Positions 1 to 11,675 of a DNA stretch of 16,436 nt are shown piece after piece (the first letter of the stretch is position 1; the number at the start of each line of letters is the position of its first letter). This DNA comes from Clostridiales bacterium. GTDB taxonomy: Bacteria > Bacillota > Clostridia > Christensenellales > Aristaeellaceae. A program made the translations under genes and the position numbers. The stretch is from the NCBI GenBank assembly GCA_004556985.1, contig SFFC01000086.1, forward strand, positions 1-16,436, given 5' to 3'. The notes beneath the pieces were generated by a model. That model made no database searches, was not told the DNA's origin, and saw only the letters and a list, made by a program, of their open reading frames with translations.

Positions 1-40
1 CGCGAAGGAACGCGCGCGTTTTTCCCCGCGGCGGCCGCAC

Positions 41-60
41 AGGCCCCGGCTCCGGGGCCT
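41..60 (+). terminator. GC-rich hairpin upstream of glnN, possible terminator
   Basis: A perfect 9-bp stem (AGGCCCCGG / CCGGGGCCT) with a 2-nt spacer is followed by only a short TTT. It may end the transcript of a gene left of the window. The weak T-run makes intrinsic termination uncertain. I see no convincing promoter in bases 1-92. Confidence 0.35.
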
Positions 61-92
61 TTCCGGGGGTTCAGAGCAAAGGAGAACGGGCG

Positions 93-2195
<2,103 letters not shown>

Positions 2196-2211
2196 GATGG
2201 GGAGAAGCGGA

Positions 2212-3801
2212 ATGATCCAAAGGCTTGAGCGGGTGCTGCCGGCTGTTCTGCTTGTGCTGGCCTATCTGTGCACAGTGGGCATGTTTGCGCGCAGCGGCGC
2301 GCATAATCTGGATGCGGACATGTCGAGCGAAATGCTGCTGGCCCGCCTGCAGAACGAGGAAGGGACGCTGCTGAGTCGGTCGTGGTATTATTCCACGGAG
2401 CTGCGGGTGGTCAGCCCGGTTCCGCTGTTTCAGCTGGGGCTGCTGCTCTTTCCCGGGAACTGGCAGGCTGCGCGGACGCTTGCGACGGCCGTCATGCTGG
2501 CGGGCATCCTCGCGTCGTTCCTGTATTTTGCCCGCAAGGCGCGCATGGGCGCTGCCGGCGTGGTGATGGCAGCCATACTCGCCCTGCCGTTTTCGGATGT
2601 GTATGCCTATGTCGGCTTTTACAACGGCGGCTATTCGGTCTACCTGATGCTGGTGTTCGTGCTGCTGGGGCTCGTGCTGGGGATGGAACAATCGAAGCGA
2701 CGGCCTGCGCGGCTGGCCGTGATCGCGCTGCTGAGCCTCTGGGGCGGCATGGGCGGCATCCGGATGATGCTGTTTCTGGCGCTGCCGCTGGCGGGCGCCT
2801 GCGCGGTGGAGCTGTTTGACGCGCTGAGGCGGGAGGAACGGATTGCGCAGGCGCTGCGCGGCGGGCTATCCTCGAGGCTGAGCGCGGCAGCGGTGATCTT
2901 CGCGGCGACGGCAGCGGGCTATGCCGTCAATGAGAAGGTGCTGACCCGGCTGTTTGACTATGACCATTATAGCGGAATCGCGCTGAGCATGCCGTCGTCG
3001 GACGTGGTCTTCGCGCAGCTGACGGGCATTGCGGAGTTTTTCGGCTGCCGCGCGTCGAGCCGGCTCTTTTCCGCGCGCGGCGTCGCGAGCCTGCTGGGGT
3101 TTGCGATGATGGGGCTGTGCGCGCTGGCGCTCTGCGTGCTGCTGCGCAGGCGCCGGGAGGGCAGGCTGAGCGCGGAAAACGGCATGCTGCTGGTTTTCAC
3201 GGTCTTTTCCGTGGCGCTGGGCATGATGGTCAACGTGCTGACGGGCAACTACTTTGTGCGCTATTATCTGCCCGGCTTGCTGATGCTGGTGGTCATGCTG
3301 ATGATCGCCTGGCAGGGCACGGCATGCAAAAACCGCATGCTGCGCGCCGCCGTGCCGCTGGCGATTGCGGCGGTCTTCGCGCTGGAGGCGGGAATCTGCC
3401 TGAGACAGGACCAGCGGATGGACGAGGCGCCCTATGAGAAGGCAGCCGACTGGCTTCTCCAGAACGGCTACACGCAGGGCTTCGCGACCTTCTGGAACGC
3501 GGCGACGCTGACGGAGGCCACCAACGGCGCGATCACCGTGTACACGATGCCGGATCCCTATTGGCAGGACGACTACAAGTCGCTGACGATGCTCCGCTTC
3601 CTTCAGGAGAAGGAGAAGGTGGAGAGGGTGGAAAGCGGCGCGCTTGAAGGCGGGGTCTTCGTGCTGCTGACGGATGAGGAGCTGGCGCAGGGCGTGCCCT
3701 ATGCCGACGGGAACCGGCTGATCTGCCGGACGGAGGCGGGCAGCATCTACGGATACGACAGCCTCGACAGCCTGCGCGCGGCAGCGCGCGGCGGACAGTG
3801 A
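2212..3801 (+). CDS. Multi-pass membrane protein, GT-C glycosyltransferase-like (copy 1)
   Basis: A 529-residue protein of unknown function. It has about ten or eleven hydrophobic segments, the first at residues 8-26, then a soluble C-terminal domain of about 125 residues. After the first segment comes an acidic motif, HNLDADMSSEM (31-41). This layout, with acidic residues in the first outer loop and a soluble tail, is typical of GT-C glycosyltransferases that use polyprenyl-phosphate sugars, but no family was identified. It is a paralogue of the gene at 5745: both share HNL(D/N)AD, STELRV(V/I)SPVPL(F/Y)QLGLLLFPG and YE-AADWLL-NGYTQG-ATFWNA. I chose ATG 2212 because GGGGAG lies 7-8 nt upstream and the length then matches the paralogue (528). 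An in-frame ATG at 2170 would overlap glnN. It sits between glnN and glmS, which suggests envelope-sugar metabolism by inference only. Confidence 0.8.
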   Translation: MIQRLERVLPAVLLVLAYLCTVGMFARSGAHNLDADMSSEMLLARLQNEEGTLLSRSWYYSTELRVVSPVPLFQLGLLLFPGNWQAARTLATAVMLAGILASFLYFARKARMGAAGVVMAAILALPFSDVYAYVGFYNGGYSVYLMLVFVLLGLVLGMEQSKRRPARLAVIALLSLWGGMGGIRMMLFLALPLAGACAVELFDALRREERIAQALRGGLSSRLSAAAVIFAATAAGYAVNEKVLTRLFDYDHYSGIALSMPSSDVVFAQLTGIAEFFGCRASSRLFSARGVASLLGFAMMGLCALALCVLLRRRREGRLSAENGMLLVFTVFSVALGMMVNVLTGNYFVRYYLPGLLMLVVMLMIAWQGTACKNRMLRAAVPLAIAAVFALEAGICLRQDQRMDEAPYEKAADWLLQNGYTQGFATFWNAATLTEATNGAITVYTMPDPYWQDDYKSLTMLRFLQEKEKVERVESGALEGGVFVLLTDEELAQGVPYADGNRLICRTEAGSIYGYDSLDSLRAAARGGQ

Positions 3802-3832
3802 ACCATTTTATACAGAAAAGGAGTAGAGGACG

Positions 3833-5719
3833 ATGTGCGGAATTGTAGGCTATGTGGGCGTGCGCCAGGCGGCGCCGATCCTGCTTGAAGGGCTGAGCAA
3901 GCTCGAATACAGGGGATACGACTCGGCGGGCATCGCCGTGCGGGACGAAAACAGCGAGCACGTGGAGGTCGTCAAGGCGAAGGGGCGGCTGCGCAACCTG
4001 ATGCAGATGACCGATTCGGGCAACGCCGTGCGCGGCTGCTGCGGCATCGGCCATACGCGCTGGGCGACGCACGGCGAGCCGAGCGCCGTCAATGCGCATC
4101 CGCATTATTCGAAGGAAAAGCGCGTCGTCGTCGTCCACAACGGCATCATTGAGAATTACCAGGACATCAAGGACATGCTCAGGCGCAAGGGCTACGCCTT
4201 CAGAACGCAGACGGACACCGAGGCCGCCGCACTGCTGCTGGACAGCTACTACACGGAGCCGGGCAGGAGCAGCCTGCCCCCGCGGGAGCGCGCGCTCAGC
4301 GCCATCCGCGACATGATGATCCGCGTGCGCGGCAGCTATGCGCTGGGCATCCTCTTCGGCGACCAGCCGGGCGTGATCTACGCCGCGCGCAAGGACAGCC
4401 CGCTGATTCTGGGCTGCTGCGAGGGCGAGCTGGAGGGGCACATGATCGCCTCCGACGTGCCCGCCGTGCTGCAATACACGAGGAAGGTCGTCTACATCGA
4501 CAACCTCGAGATCGCCTGCCTGACACGCGGGGAGATGCACGTCTACAACATCGACTGCGAGGAGATCGAGAAGCCCGTCGCGGAGATTCGCTGGGATGCC
4601 GCCGCCGCCGAGAAGGACGGCTACGAGCATTTCATGATGAAGGAGATTCACGAGCAGCCGCGCGCCGTGCGCGACACGCTCTCCCCGCGCATCAAGGAGG
4701 CCGAGGACGGCACGCGCAGCATCGACCTGAGCGAGACGAACCTCACGGACGATGACCTGCGCGCCGTCTCGCGCATCCTGCTCATCGGCTGCGGCTCGGC
4801 CTACCACGTCGGCATGGCGGAGCGCTACGTGATCGAGAAGCTCGCGCGCGTGCCCTGCGAGGTCGAGCTGGCCAGCGAATTCCGCTATCGCGACCCGATC
4901 CTCGCGGAGAACTGCCTCGCCGTCATCATCAGCCAGAGCGGCGAGACGGCCGACAGCCTCGCGGCGCTGCGCCTGTGCAAAGAGCGCGGCGTGCGCACGC
5001 TGGCGGTCGTCAACGTCGTCGGCTCCTCGATTGCGCGCGAGGCCGACGCGGTCATGTACACCTGGGCGGGGCCGGAGATCTCCGTGGCGACGACGAAGGC
5101 CTATTCGACCCAGCTCGCGGCGCTGTATCTGCTGGCCGTGAAGCTGGCCGCCGTGCGCGGAAGGATCGACGCGGCGCGGGAGCAGGCGCTCATCGGCGAG
5201 CTGCTCGCGCTGCCGGAGAAGATCGAGCGCATCCTCGGGGACAAGGAGCGGCTGCAGTGGTTCGCCAACAAGATGGCCGCGGGCAAGGACGTCTTCTTTA
5301 TCGGCCGCGGGCTCGACTACGCCATCAGCCTGGAGGGCAGCCTCAAGCTCAAGGAGATCAGCTACATCCACTCGGAGGCCTACGCCGCCGGCGAGCTCAA
5401 GCATGGCACGATCAGCCTCGTCGAGGAGGGCGTGATGGTCGTGGGCGTGGCGACGCAGCCGGAGCTGTTTGAAAAGGTCGTCTCCAACCTGGTGGAGGTG
5501 CGCAGCCGCGGCGCGTATCTCTTCGGCCTGACGACCTACGGGCAGTATGCCATCGAGGACACGGTCAACTTCACCGTCTACGTGCCGCGCACGGATCCGC
5601 TGTTTGCGACGTCGCTGGCGGTCGTGCCGCTGCAGCTGCTGGCCTACTACATCAGCTGCGCGAAGGGCCTGGACGTCGACAAGCCGAGGAACCTCGCCAA
5701 GAGCGTGACGGTGGAATGA
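3833..5719 (+). CDS. glmS: Glutamine-fructose-6-phosphate aminotransferase (isomerizing)
   Basis: Converts fructose-6-phosphate and glutamine to glucosamine-6-phosphate and glutamate, the first committed step to UDP-GlcNAc for peptidoglycan. The N-terminal MCGIVGYVG exposes the nucleophile Cys2 after Met removal. GHTRWATHGEPSAVNAHPH (73-91) and HNGIIENY (102-109) complete the glutaminase domain. The linker YEHFMMKEIHEQP is at 264-276. The first SIS domain starts near 314 (LIGCGSAYHVG; SQSGETADS at 368-376), and the second carries KLKEISYIHSEAYAAGELKHG. The end DVDKPRNLAKSVTVE is canonical. At 628 residues it is slightly longer than usual (about 600-610), with a small insert around 141-153 in the glutaminase domain. 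AAGGAG precedes the ATG. It lies between two paralogous membrane-protein genes. Only 31 nt separate it from the upstream gene, so there is no room for a glmS ribozyme and control is probably at operon level. Confidence 0.97.
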   Translation: MCGIVGYVGVRQAAPILLEGLSKLEYRGYDSAGIAVRDENSEHVEVVKAKGRLRNLMQMTDSGNAVRGCCGIGHTRWATHGEPSAVNAHPHYSKEKRVVVVHNGIIENYQDIKDMLRRKGYAFRTQTDTEAAALLLDSYYTEPGRSSLPPRERALSAIRDMMIRVRGSYALGILFGDQPGVIYAARKDSPLILGCCEGELEGHMIASDVPAVLQYTRKVVYIDNLEIACLTRGEMHVYNIDCEEIEKPVAEIRWDAAAAEKDGYEHFMMKEIHEQPRAVRDTLSPRIKEAEDGTRSIDLSETNLTDDDLRAVSRILLIGCGSAYHVGMAERYVIEKLARVPCEVELASEFRYRDPILAENCLAVIISQSGETADSLAALRLCKERGVRTLAVVNVVGSSIAREADAVMYTWAGPEISVATTKAYSTQLAALYLLAVKLAAVRGRIDAAREQALIGELLALPEKIERILGDKERLQWFANKMAAGKDVFFIGRGLDYAISLEGSLKLKEISYIHSEAYAAGELKHGTISLVEEGVMVVGVATQPELFEKVVSNLVEVRSRGAYLFGLTTYGQYAIEDTVNFTVYVPRTDPLFATSLAVVPLQLLAYYISCAKGLDVDKPRNLAKSVTVE

Positions 5720-5744
5720 CCGGCGCAAAAGCAAGGAGAAGCCT

Positions 5745-7331
5745 ATGAAGAAGAGAGAGGCGCTTGGCCGCGCGCTGCCCTGGTTCGCTTTGGCGGCGGC
5801 CTATGCGCTGTCCGTGGCGTTCATCGCGCGCTGCGGCATGCACAACCTCAACGCGGACGACGCGAGCGAGATGGTGCTCGCTTCGCTGCTCAACCGCGAG
5901 GGCGCGCTGCTCTCCCGGCGCTGGATGTACTCGACGGAGCTGCGGGTCATCAGCCCCGTGCCGCTGTATCAGCTGGGGCTGCTGCTGTTCCCCGGCTCCT
6001 GGCATGCGGCGCGGACGTTTGCCATCGCGGTCGTGATGCTGCTCATCGCGGCGGCGTTCCTGTTCATGGCGCGCCGGCTCGGCCTGCGCAGGGCCGCGCC
6101 CTGGCTCTGCGCCGCGCTCATGCTGCCGCTTAGCGCCACATACGCCTATGTGATCATCTACCGCTGTTATTATGCGATGCACCTGGTGGGCGCGTTTCTC
6201 ATGCTGGGGCTTGTGGCGCGCTTCGGGGAGAAGGGCCTCAAGCGGGCCGGAGCGAGCCTTGGGGTGCTCGCCGCGATGGGTCTGCTCAGCGGGCTCGGCG
6301 GCGTGCGGATGCTGACGATGATCGTCATTCCGCTGGCCGGGGCGGCCCTTCTGCTGGCCGCCTGCGCCTGCAAACGATATGGGACATTCCGTGCGGCCGG
6401 GCATGAGCCTGCCGTGCGCATGCTGGGTGCGTCCCTGGCGATTGTGCTGCCGTCGGCCGCAGGCTATCTCGTCAACATGCTGGTGCTCAGCAGGACATAC
6501 ACGTTCCTCGACTATTCCGACGTGAAGCTGGCCGGCTTTGAGGTCAGCGATTTCCTGCATCAGCTGAGCAACATGGTGAGGGATCTGGGTTACCATGCGG
6601 ATGTCCCCCTCTTCAGCGGAGAGGGCCTGATGAGCGTCATGGCCGTGCTGATTGCGGCGATGATGGCGCTGGCCCTGTGGCGGATGGCGGCGCGATGGGA
6701 GGTACTGAGCGACGCGCACAGGCTGCTGACGCTGACCGCCGTGCTGGCGGTTGTGCTGGGCATGGTGCTCAACGTGCTGCTGCAGCAGTATCTCTCCCGA
6801 TATTTTATCGTGGGCACAATTCTGCTGCTGGTGGTCGTCGGCGCGGCGCTGGAGACGGAGCCTTGCGCAAACGGGCTGCTTCGCGGGGCGGCCATCGTGC
6901 TTGTCGCCGGATGCCTGGCGCTTCAGGCGGTCTGCACGATGCGCTATGACTACACGCAGGGCGAGGTCAACTACGAGATGGCGGCGGACTGGCTGCTTGA
7001 AAACGGTTATACGCAGGGCTACGCGACCTTCTGGAACGCGAATGTCCTCGCCGAGGCCAGCGACGGGCAGATCGAGATGTGGGTGCTCGAGGATGGGCGC
7101 AGAAACCAGTGGATGAACCTGGAGCTGCACTGGCTGCTGGAGACGAAGGAGCATGCGGAGCGCGACCCGCAGGGCCGGGTCTTCCTGCTGGTCGACGAGC
7201 TCGAAAACCAGATGGATGCGCCGCTGCTTGATAAAGGGCACCTCGTCGGTGAGCTGGTCGGCTGGAGCTATTACATTTACGGCTATGAGAGCGTGGACGA
7301 GATGCGCGCGCTCATCGGCGAGGGGCAATAA
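5745..7331 (+). CDS. Multi-pass membrane protein, GT-C glycosyltransferase-like (copy 2)
   Basis: A 528-residue paralogue of the gene at 2212 with the same layout: a first membrane segment, an acidic loop motif HNLNADDASEM, STELRVISPVPLYQLGLLLFPG, about ten further hydrophobic segments and a soluble C-terminal domain with YEMAADWLLENGYTQGYATFWNANVLAEASDG. The N- and C-terminal blocks are strongly conserved between the copies, while the middle membrane part and the extreme C-terminus have diverged, as expected if both are functional with different specificity. AAGGAG precedes the ATG, 25 nt after glmS. It is the last gene of the unit, and a strong hairpin terminator follows 40 nt after its stop. 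The GT-C assignment rests on layout and the acidic motif. It could instead be another kind of polytopic envelope protein. No substrate can be read from the sequence. Confidence 0.8.
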   Translation: MKKREALGRALPWFALAAAYALSVAFIARCGMHNLNADDASEMVLASLLNREGALLSRRWMYSTELRVISPVPLYQLGLLLFPGSWHAARTFAIAVVMLLIAAAFLFMARRLGLRRAAPWLCAALMLPLSATYAYVIIYRCYYAMHLVGAFLMLGLVARFGEKGLKRAGASLGVLAAMGLLSGLGGVRMLTMIVIPLAGAALLLAACACKRYGTFRAAGHEPAVRMLGASLAIVLPSAAGYLVNMLVLSRTYTFLDYSDVKLAGFEVSDFLHQLSNMVRDLGYHADVPLFSGEGLMSVMAVLIAAMMALALWRMAARWEVLSDAHRLLTLTAVLAVVLGMVLNVLLQQYLSRYFIVGTILLLVVVGAALETEPCANGLLRGAAIVLVAGCLALQAVCTMRYDYTQGEVNYEMAADWLLENGYTQGYATFWNANVLAEASDGQIEMWVLEDGRRNQWMNLELHWLLETKEHAERDPQGRVFLLVDELENQMDAPLLDKGHLVGELVGWSYYIYGYESVDEMRALIGEGQ

Positions 7332-7371
7332 GGCCTTGGCAGAAAGGCATGCCTTCAGAGAAAGAAACGGG

Positions 7372-7402
7372 ATCGGAGCGGGATGACCCGCTCCGATTCT
7401 TT
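7372..7402 (+). terminator. Rho-independent terminator of the glnN-glmS unit
   Basis: A perfect 11-bp stem (7372-7382 with 7387-7397, ATCGGAGCGGG / CCCGCTCCGAT) has an ATGA tetraloop and is followed by TCTTTCGTTG and further on TTTT. It stands 40 nt after the stop of the second membrane-protein gene and just before promoter-like sequences, so it separates the operon from secA. Confidence 0.8.
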
Positions 7403-7404
7403 CG

Positions 7405-7433
7405 TTGTATTTTCAGGGCGCCCGTGCTACAAT
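7405..7433 (+). promoter_or_regulatory. Upstream secA promoter (P1)
   Basis: TTGTAT (7405-7410) and an extended -10 TGC-TACAAT (7425-7433) are exactly 17 nt apart. The expected transcript start is near 7440. It begins inside the tail of the preceding terminator and would produce the longer secA leader. Confidence 0.6.
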
Positions 7434-7437
7434 AAAC

Positions 7438-7494
7438 AAAATGGGTGCTTATGGCTGAGCAAGGCTGCCATTTTTCCAATCCCACCCGAAATGG
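7438..7494 (+). promoter_or_regulatory. Possible attenuator with alternative pairings in the secA leader
   Basis: ATGGC (7451-7455) can pair with GCCAT (7467-7471), helped by AGC/GCT inside, and is followed directly by TTTTT (7471-7475), which is terminator-like. The CCATTT part (7468-7473) can instead pair with AAATGG at 7489-7494, or with AAAATGG at 7438-7444. These pairings exclude each other, as in an attenuator. The stems are short, so this is a candidate only. Confidence 0.35.
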
Positions 7495-7513
7495 TTGATC
7501 ATTCGGGACGGGA
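7480..7513. repeat. Inverted repeat spanning the -35 of secA promoter P2
   Basis: CCCGAAATG (7485-7493) and CATTCGGG (7500-7507) are inverted copies with one extra A, extended outward by TCCC / GGGA. The six-base centre contains most of the TTGATC -35 element. The placement would suit a regulator-binding operator. In a P1 transcript it would also fold as an RNA hairpin. Confidence 0.45.
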
Positions 7514-7523
7514 ATGATATAAT
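7495..7523 (+). promoter_or_regulatory. Proximal secA promoter (P2), sigma-A type
   Basis: TTGATC (7495-7500), a 17-nt spacer and the perfect -10 TATAAT (7518-7523) with an upstream TG (TGATATAAT) make this the strongest promoter in the window. The leader from about 7530 to the secA start is some 58 nt. It contains a GC-rich hairpin at 7541-7565 (GGGC-GGCG / CGCC-GCCC) just before the GGAGG ribosome site. Confidence 0.8.
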
Positions 7524-7587
7524 TGATAAGATGCGGCTGTGCGGGCAGGCGATCCGCCCGCCCTGCGCCGCGGTTTGGAGGACTGAA

Positions 7588-9474
<1,887 letters not shown>

Positions 9475-10346
9475 TCGAGAAGATGGGCGTCGCGGAGGAT
9501 GAGCCGATCGAGGCGAAGATGCTCACCGGGCAGATCGAGAACGCGCAAAAGCGCATTGAGGGCCGCAACTATGAGATCCGCAAGAACGTGCTCCAGTATG
9601 ACGACGTCATGAACGAGCAGCGCAAGGAGATCTACGAGCAGCGCCGCCAGGTGCTCGAAGGCCGCGACATGCACGAGACCATCGTCAAGATGGCGGACAA
9701 GCTGATCGAGGCGGCCGTGGGCAGCTACTGCGGAAACGGCGACGATTACATCGACTGGGATATGGCCGGCCTGACCGCATATCTGGAGCGGCTGTGCGTC
9801 CGCGTGGGCTTCTTCGCGGCGCACGAGGAGGCGTTCAAGACGATCCCCAAGGACGGCCTCATCGCCGCCCTCAAGCAGGAGGCGCGCGACTTCTACGCCG
9901 TGCGCGAGGCGGAGTTTGACAGGATTCACCTCGACACCCGGGAGCTGGAGCGCGTCGTGCTGCTCTCCTGCGTCGACCGGCGCTGGATGGATCACATCGA
10001 CGCGATGGATCAGCTGCGAGACGGCATCGGCCTGCGCGCCTACGGCAGCCGCAACCCCGTGACGGAATACCAGATCGAGGGCTACGACATGTTCGACGAG
10101 ATGGTGCACCTCATCCGCGAGGACACCGTGCGGCGGATGTATCAGGCGCGCATCAACGTGCAGCAGGAGCGCAGGCAGGTCGCCCAGGTCAAGGAGACGA
10201 ACCTGGAGCAGGCCAAGGCGGCGGGCGGCCCGGCGGGCACGAAGAAGGTTGCCAGGAAGGTCGGCCGCAACGATCCCTGCCCCTGCGGCAGCGGCAAAAA
10301 GTACAAGAACTGCTGCGGCAAGAATGAATAATTCTCTTTCAACCGC

Positions 10347-10413
10347 CGCGAAGCGAAGAAGGGAGCCTGAGGGATGAAATCCCTCAGGCAGGGTTTGGGG
10401 CGGCAGCCCCAAG
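10347..10413. repeat. Two-hairpin intergenic repeat, copy 1 (after secA)
   Basis: Starts with CGCGAAGCGAAGAAGGG, shared exactly with the copy at 14721. It then has an 11-bp stem (10365-10375 with 10379-10389) closed by a GAA loop, and a 7-bp stem (10395-10401 with 10406-10412) closed by GGCA. It begins 15 nt after the secA stop. Against copy 2 the stems differ by compensatory base changes while both loops are identical. Neither hairpin has a T-run after it, so it is not an ordinary terminator. Confidence 0.8.
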
Positions 10414-10432
10414 ACAATCCCATCATCAACCC

Positions 10433-10453
10433 CGGGGAGGTTTTCCCCGTTTC
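10433..10453 (+). terminator. Hairpin between secA and prfB, weak terminator candidate
   Basis: CGGGGAG (10433-10439) pairs with TTCCCCG (10443-10449), including one G-T pair, around a GTT loop, and is followed by TTTC. The T-run is poor and prfB begins 34 nt later with no clear promoter between, so read-through into prfB is likely. Confidence 0.3.
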
Positions 10454-10486
10454 ATCAACGACCAGTATAAAAGGATGTGAATCAAC

Positions 10487-11588
10487 GTGATCGAACTGGA
10501 CCTGTACAGCCAGCAGCTGGCGCAAATCCGCGAGAGCATTGTTGAGGCAGGTGAGTCACTTTAACGTCGCCGGCCTGAAGGAGCAGCTCCTCGAGCTGCA
10601 CGAGACGATGAACGAGCCGGATTTCTGGAATGACCTCAAGCGCTCAACCGAGGTCAGCCGGAAGGTGCGCCTCGCCGAGAACAAGCTGGAGCATTACAAC
10701 AAGCTGATCTCGCGGGCGGACGACGTTGAAGCGTCGCTGGAGCTTGCCGAGGAGATGGAGGATCAGGACCTCCTGGCCGAGGCGGGCGAGGAAATCAAGA
10801 AGCTGCAGGACGACCTGCAGGAGCTCAAGCTCGAGAGCCTGCTGCGCGGCGACTATGACAGCAACAACTGCTATCTCTCGCTGCACGCGGGCGCAGGCGG
10901 AACCGAGGCGCAGGACTGGACGCTCATGCTCTACCGCATGTACACGCGCTACTGCGAGCGCCACGGCTTCACCGTCAAGCTGATCGACATGCTCGACGGC
11001 GACGAGGCGGGCCTCAAGTCCGTGACCTTTGAGGTCGACGGCGACAACGCCTACGGCTTCCTGCGCAGCGAGAAGGGCGTTCACCGCCTCGTGCGCATTA
11101 GCCCGTTTGACGCGAACGCCCGCCGCCAGACGTCGTTCTCCTCGCTGGATGTCTCCCCGATCATCGAGGACGACGACGGCGAGATCGAGATCGACATGAA
11201 GGACGTGCGCGTGGATACCTACCACGCCAGCGGCGCGGGCGGACAGAACGTCAACAAGACGAGCTCGGCTGTGCGCATGACGCACTTCCCGACCGGCATC
11301 GTCGTCTCCAGCCAGACCAGCCGCGACCAGGTGCACAACCGCGAGAACTGTATCCGCATGCTGCGCGCCAAGCTGCTGGAGCTGCGTGAGCGCGAGCGCG
11401 AGGAGAAGATGGCCGACATCAAGGGCGAGATGAAGAAGATCGAATGGGGCAGCCAGATCCGCTCCTACGTCTTCCATCCATACTCGATGGTCAAGGATCA
11501 CCGCACGGGCTACGAGACGAGCAACGTCAGCGCCGTCATGGACGGCGAGCTCGACGGCTTCATCACGGCCTATCTGCAGATGCAATAA
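10487..11588 (+). CDS. prfB: Peptide chain release factor 2 (RF2), +1 frameshifted
   Basis: RF2 ends translation at UGA and UAA. The gene starts at GTG 10487, behind AAAGGA, and is read for 25 codons to CTT at 10559-10561. The next in-frame codon is TAA; skipping T at 10562 continues at AAC 10563 to the stop at 11588, giving 366 residues, the usual RF2 length. RF2 features present are the stop-codon-reading tripeptide SPF (205-207), the catalytic GGQ (251-253) in GAGGQNVNKTSSAVRM, and an N-terminal coiled-coil region with LNEPDFWND-type sequence. An ATG at 10539 in the second frame gives a non-native N-terminus and is not the start. Frameshifting at this spot normally lets RF2 control its own synthesis; here the stop is UAA, which RF1 also reads. 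The Lit-like gene and tsaD follow downstream. Confidence 0.95.
10549..10565 (+). promoter_or_regulatory. prfB programmed +1 frameshift site with UAA stop
   Basis: AGGTGA (10549-10554) is an internal Shine-Dalgarno-like element placed just before CTT-TAA-C (10559-10565). Layout and spacing match the classical site (SD element, short spacer, CTT, stop, C). The only departure is TAA in place of the near-universal TGA. Codons before and after clearly encode the two halves of RF2. Confidence 0.88.
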
Positions 11589-11626
11589 GGAACGCTCCGG
11601 CGCTGCCGCCGCTGCCCGATCGCTTT

Positions 11627-11655
11627 CGGGCCGCGCGGCGGCCCGGGGCCTTTCG
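11627..11655 (+). terminator. Hairpin between prfB and the Lit-like gene
   Basis: CGGGCCGC (11627-11634) and GCGGCCCG (11638-11645) form a perfect 8-bp stem with a GCG loop, followed by GGGCCTTTCGG. The T-run is only three bases. It may be a weak or partial terminator lowering downstream expression. Confidence 0.35.
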
Positions 11656-11675
11656 GCGTTGAAGGGGGGAACGGC

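Noticed and set aside
3802..3832. A glmS ribozyme or riboswitch upstream of glmS
   Set aside because: Only 31 nt separate glmS from the preceding gene, far too short for the ribozyme, and no matching core is present.
3533..5734. Long open frame on the minus strand across glmS
   Set aside because: It is antisense to a complete, motif-rich glmS, has low-complexity Arg/Ala/His-rich content and no recognisable domain. High GC makes such frames common; similar minus-strand frames over glnN, secA, prfB and tsaD were rejected for the same reason.
10466..10471. TATAAA as a -10 promoter element for prfB
   Set aside because: There is no -35 at proper spacing and the start codon would be within about 10 nt of the transcript start. 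The A-rich run is better read as part of the ribosome-binding region.
10539..10562. ATG at 10539 as the start of prfB
   Set aside because: It lies in the second frame, lacks the RF2 N-terminus and ignores the frameshift site. GTG 10487 with a +1 shift gives the full RF2 length.
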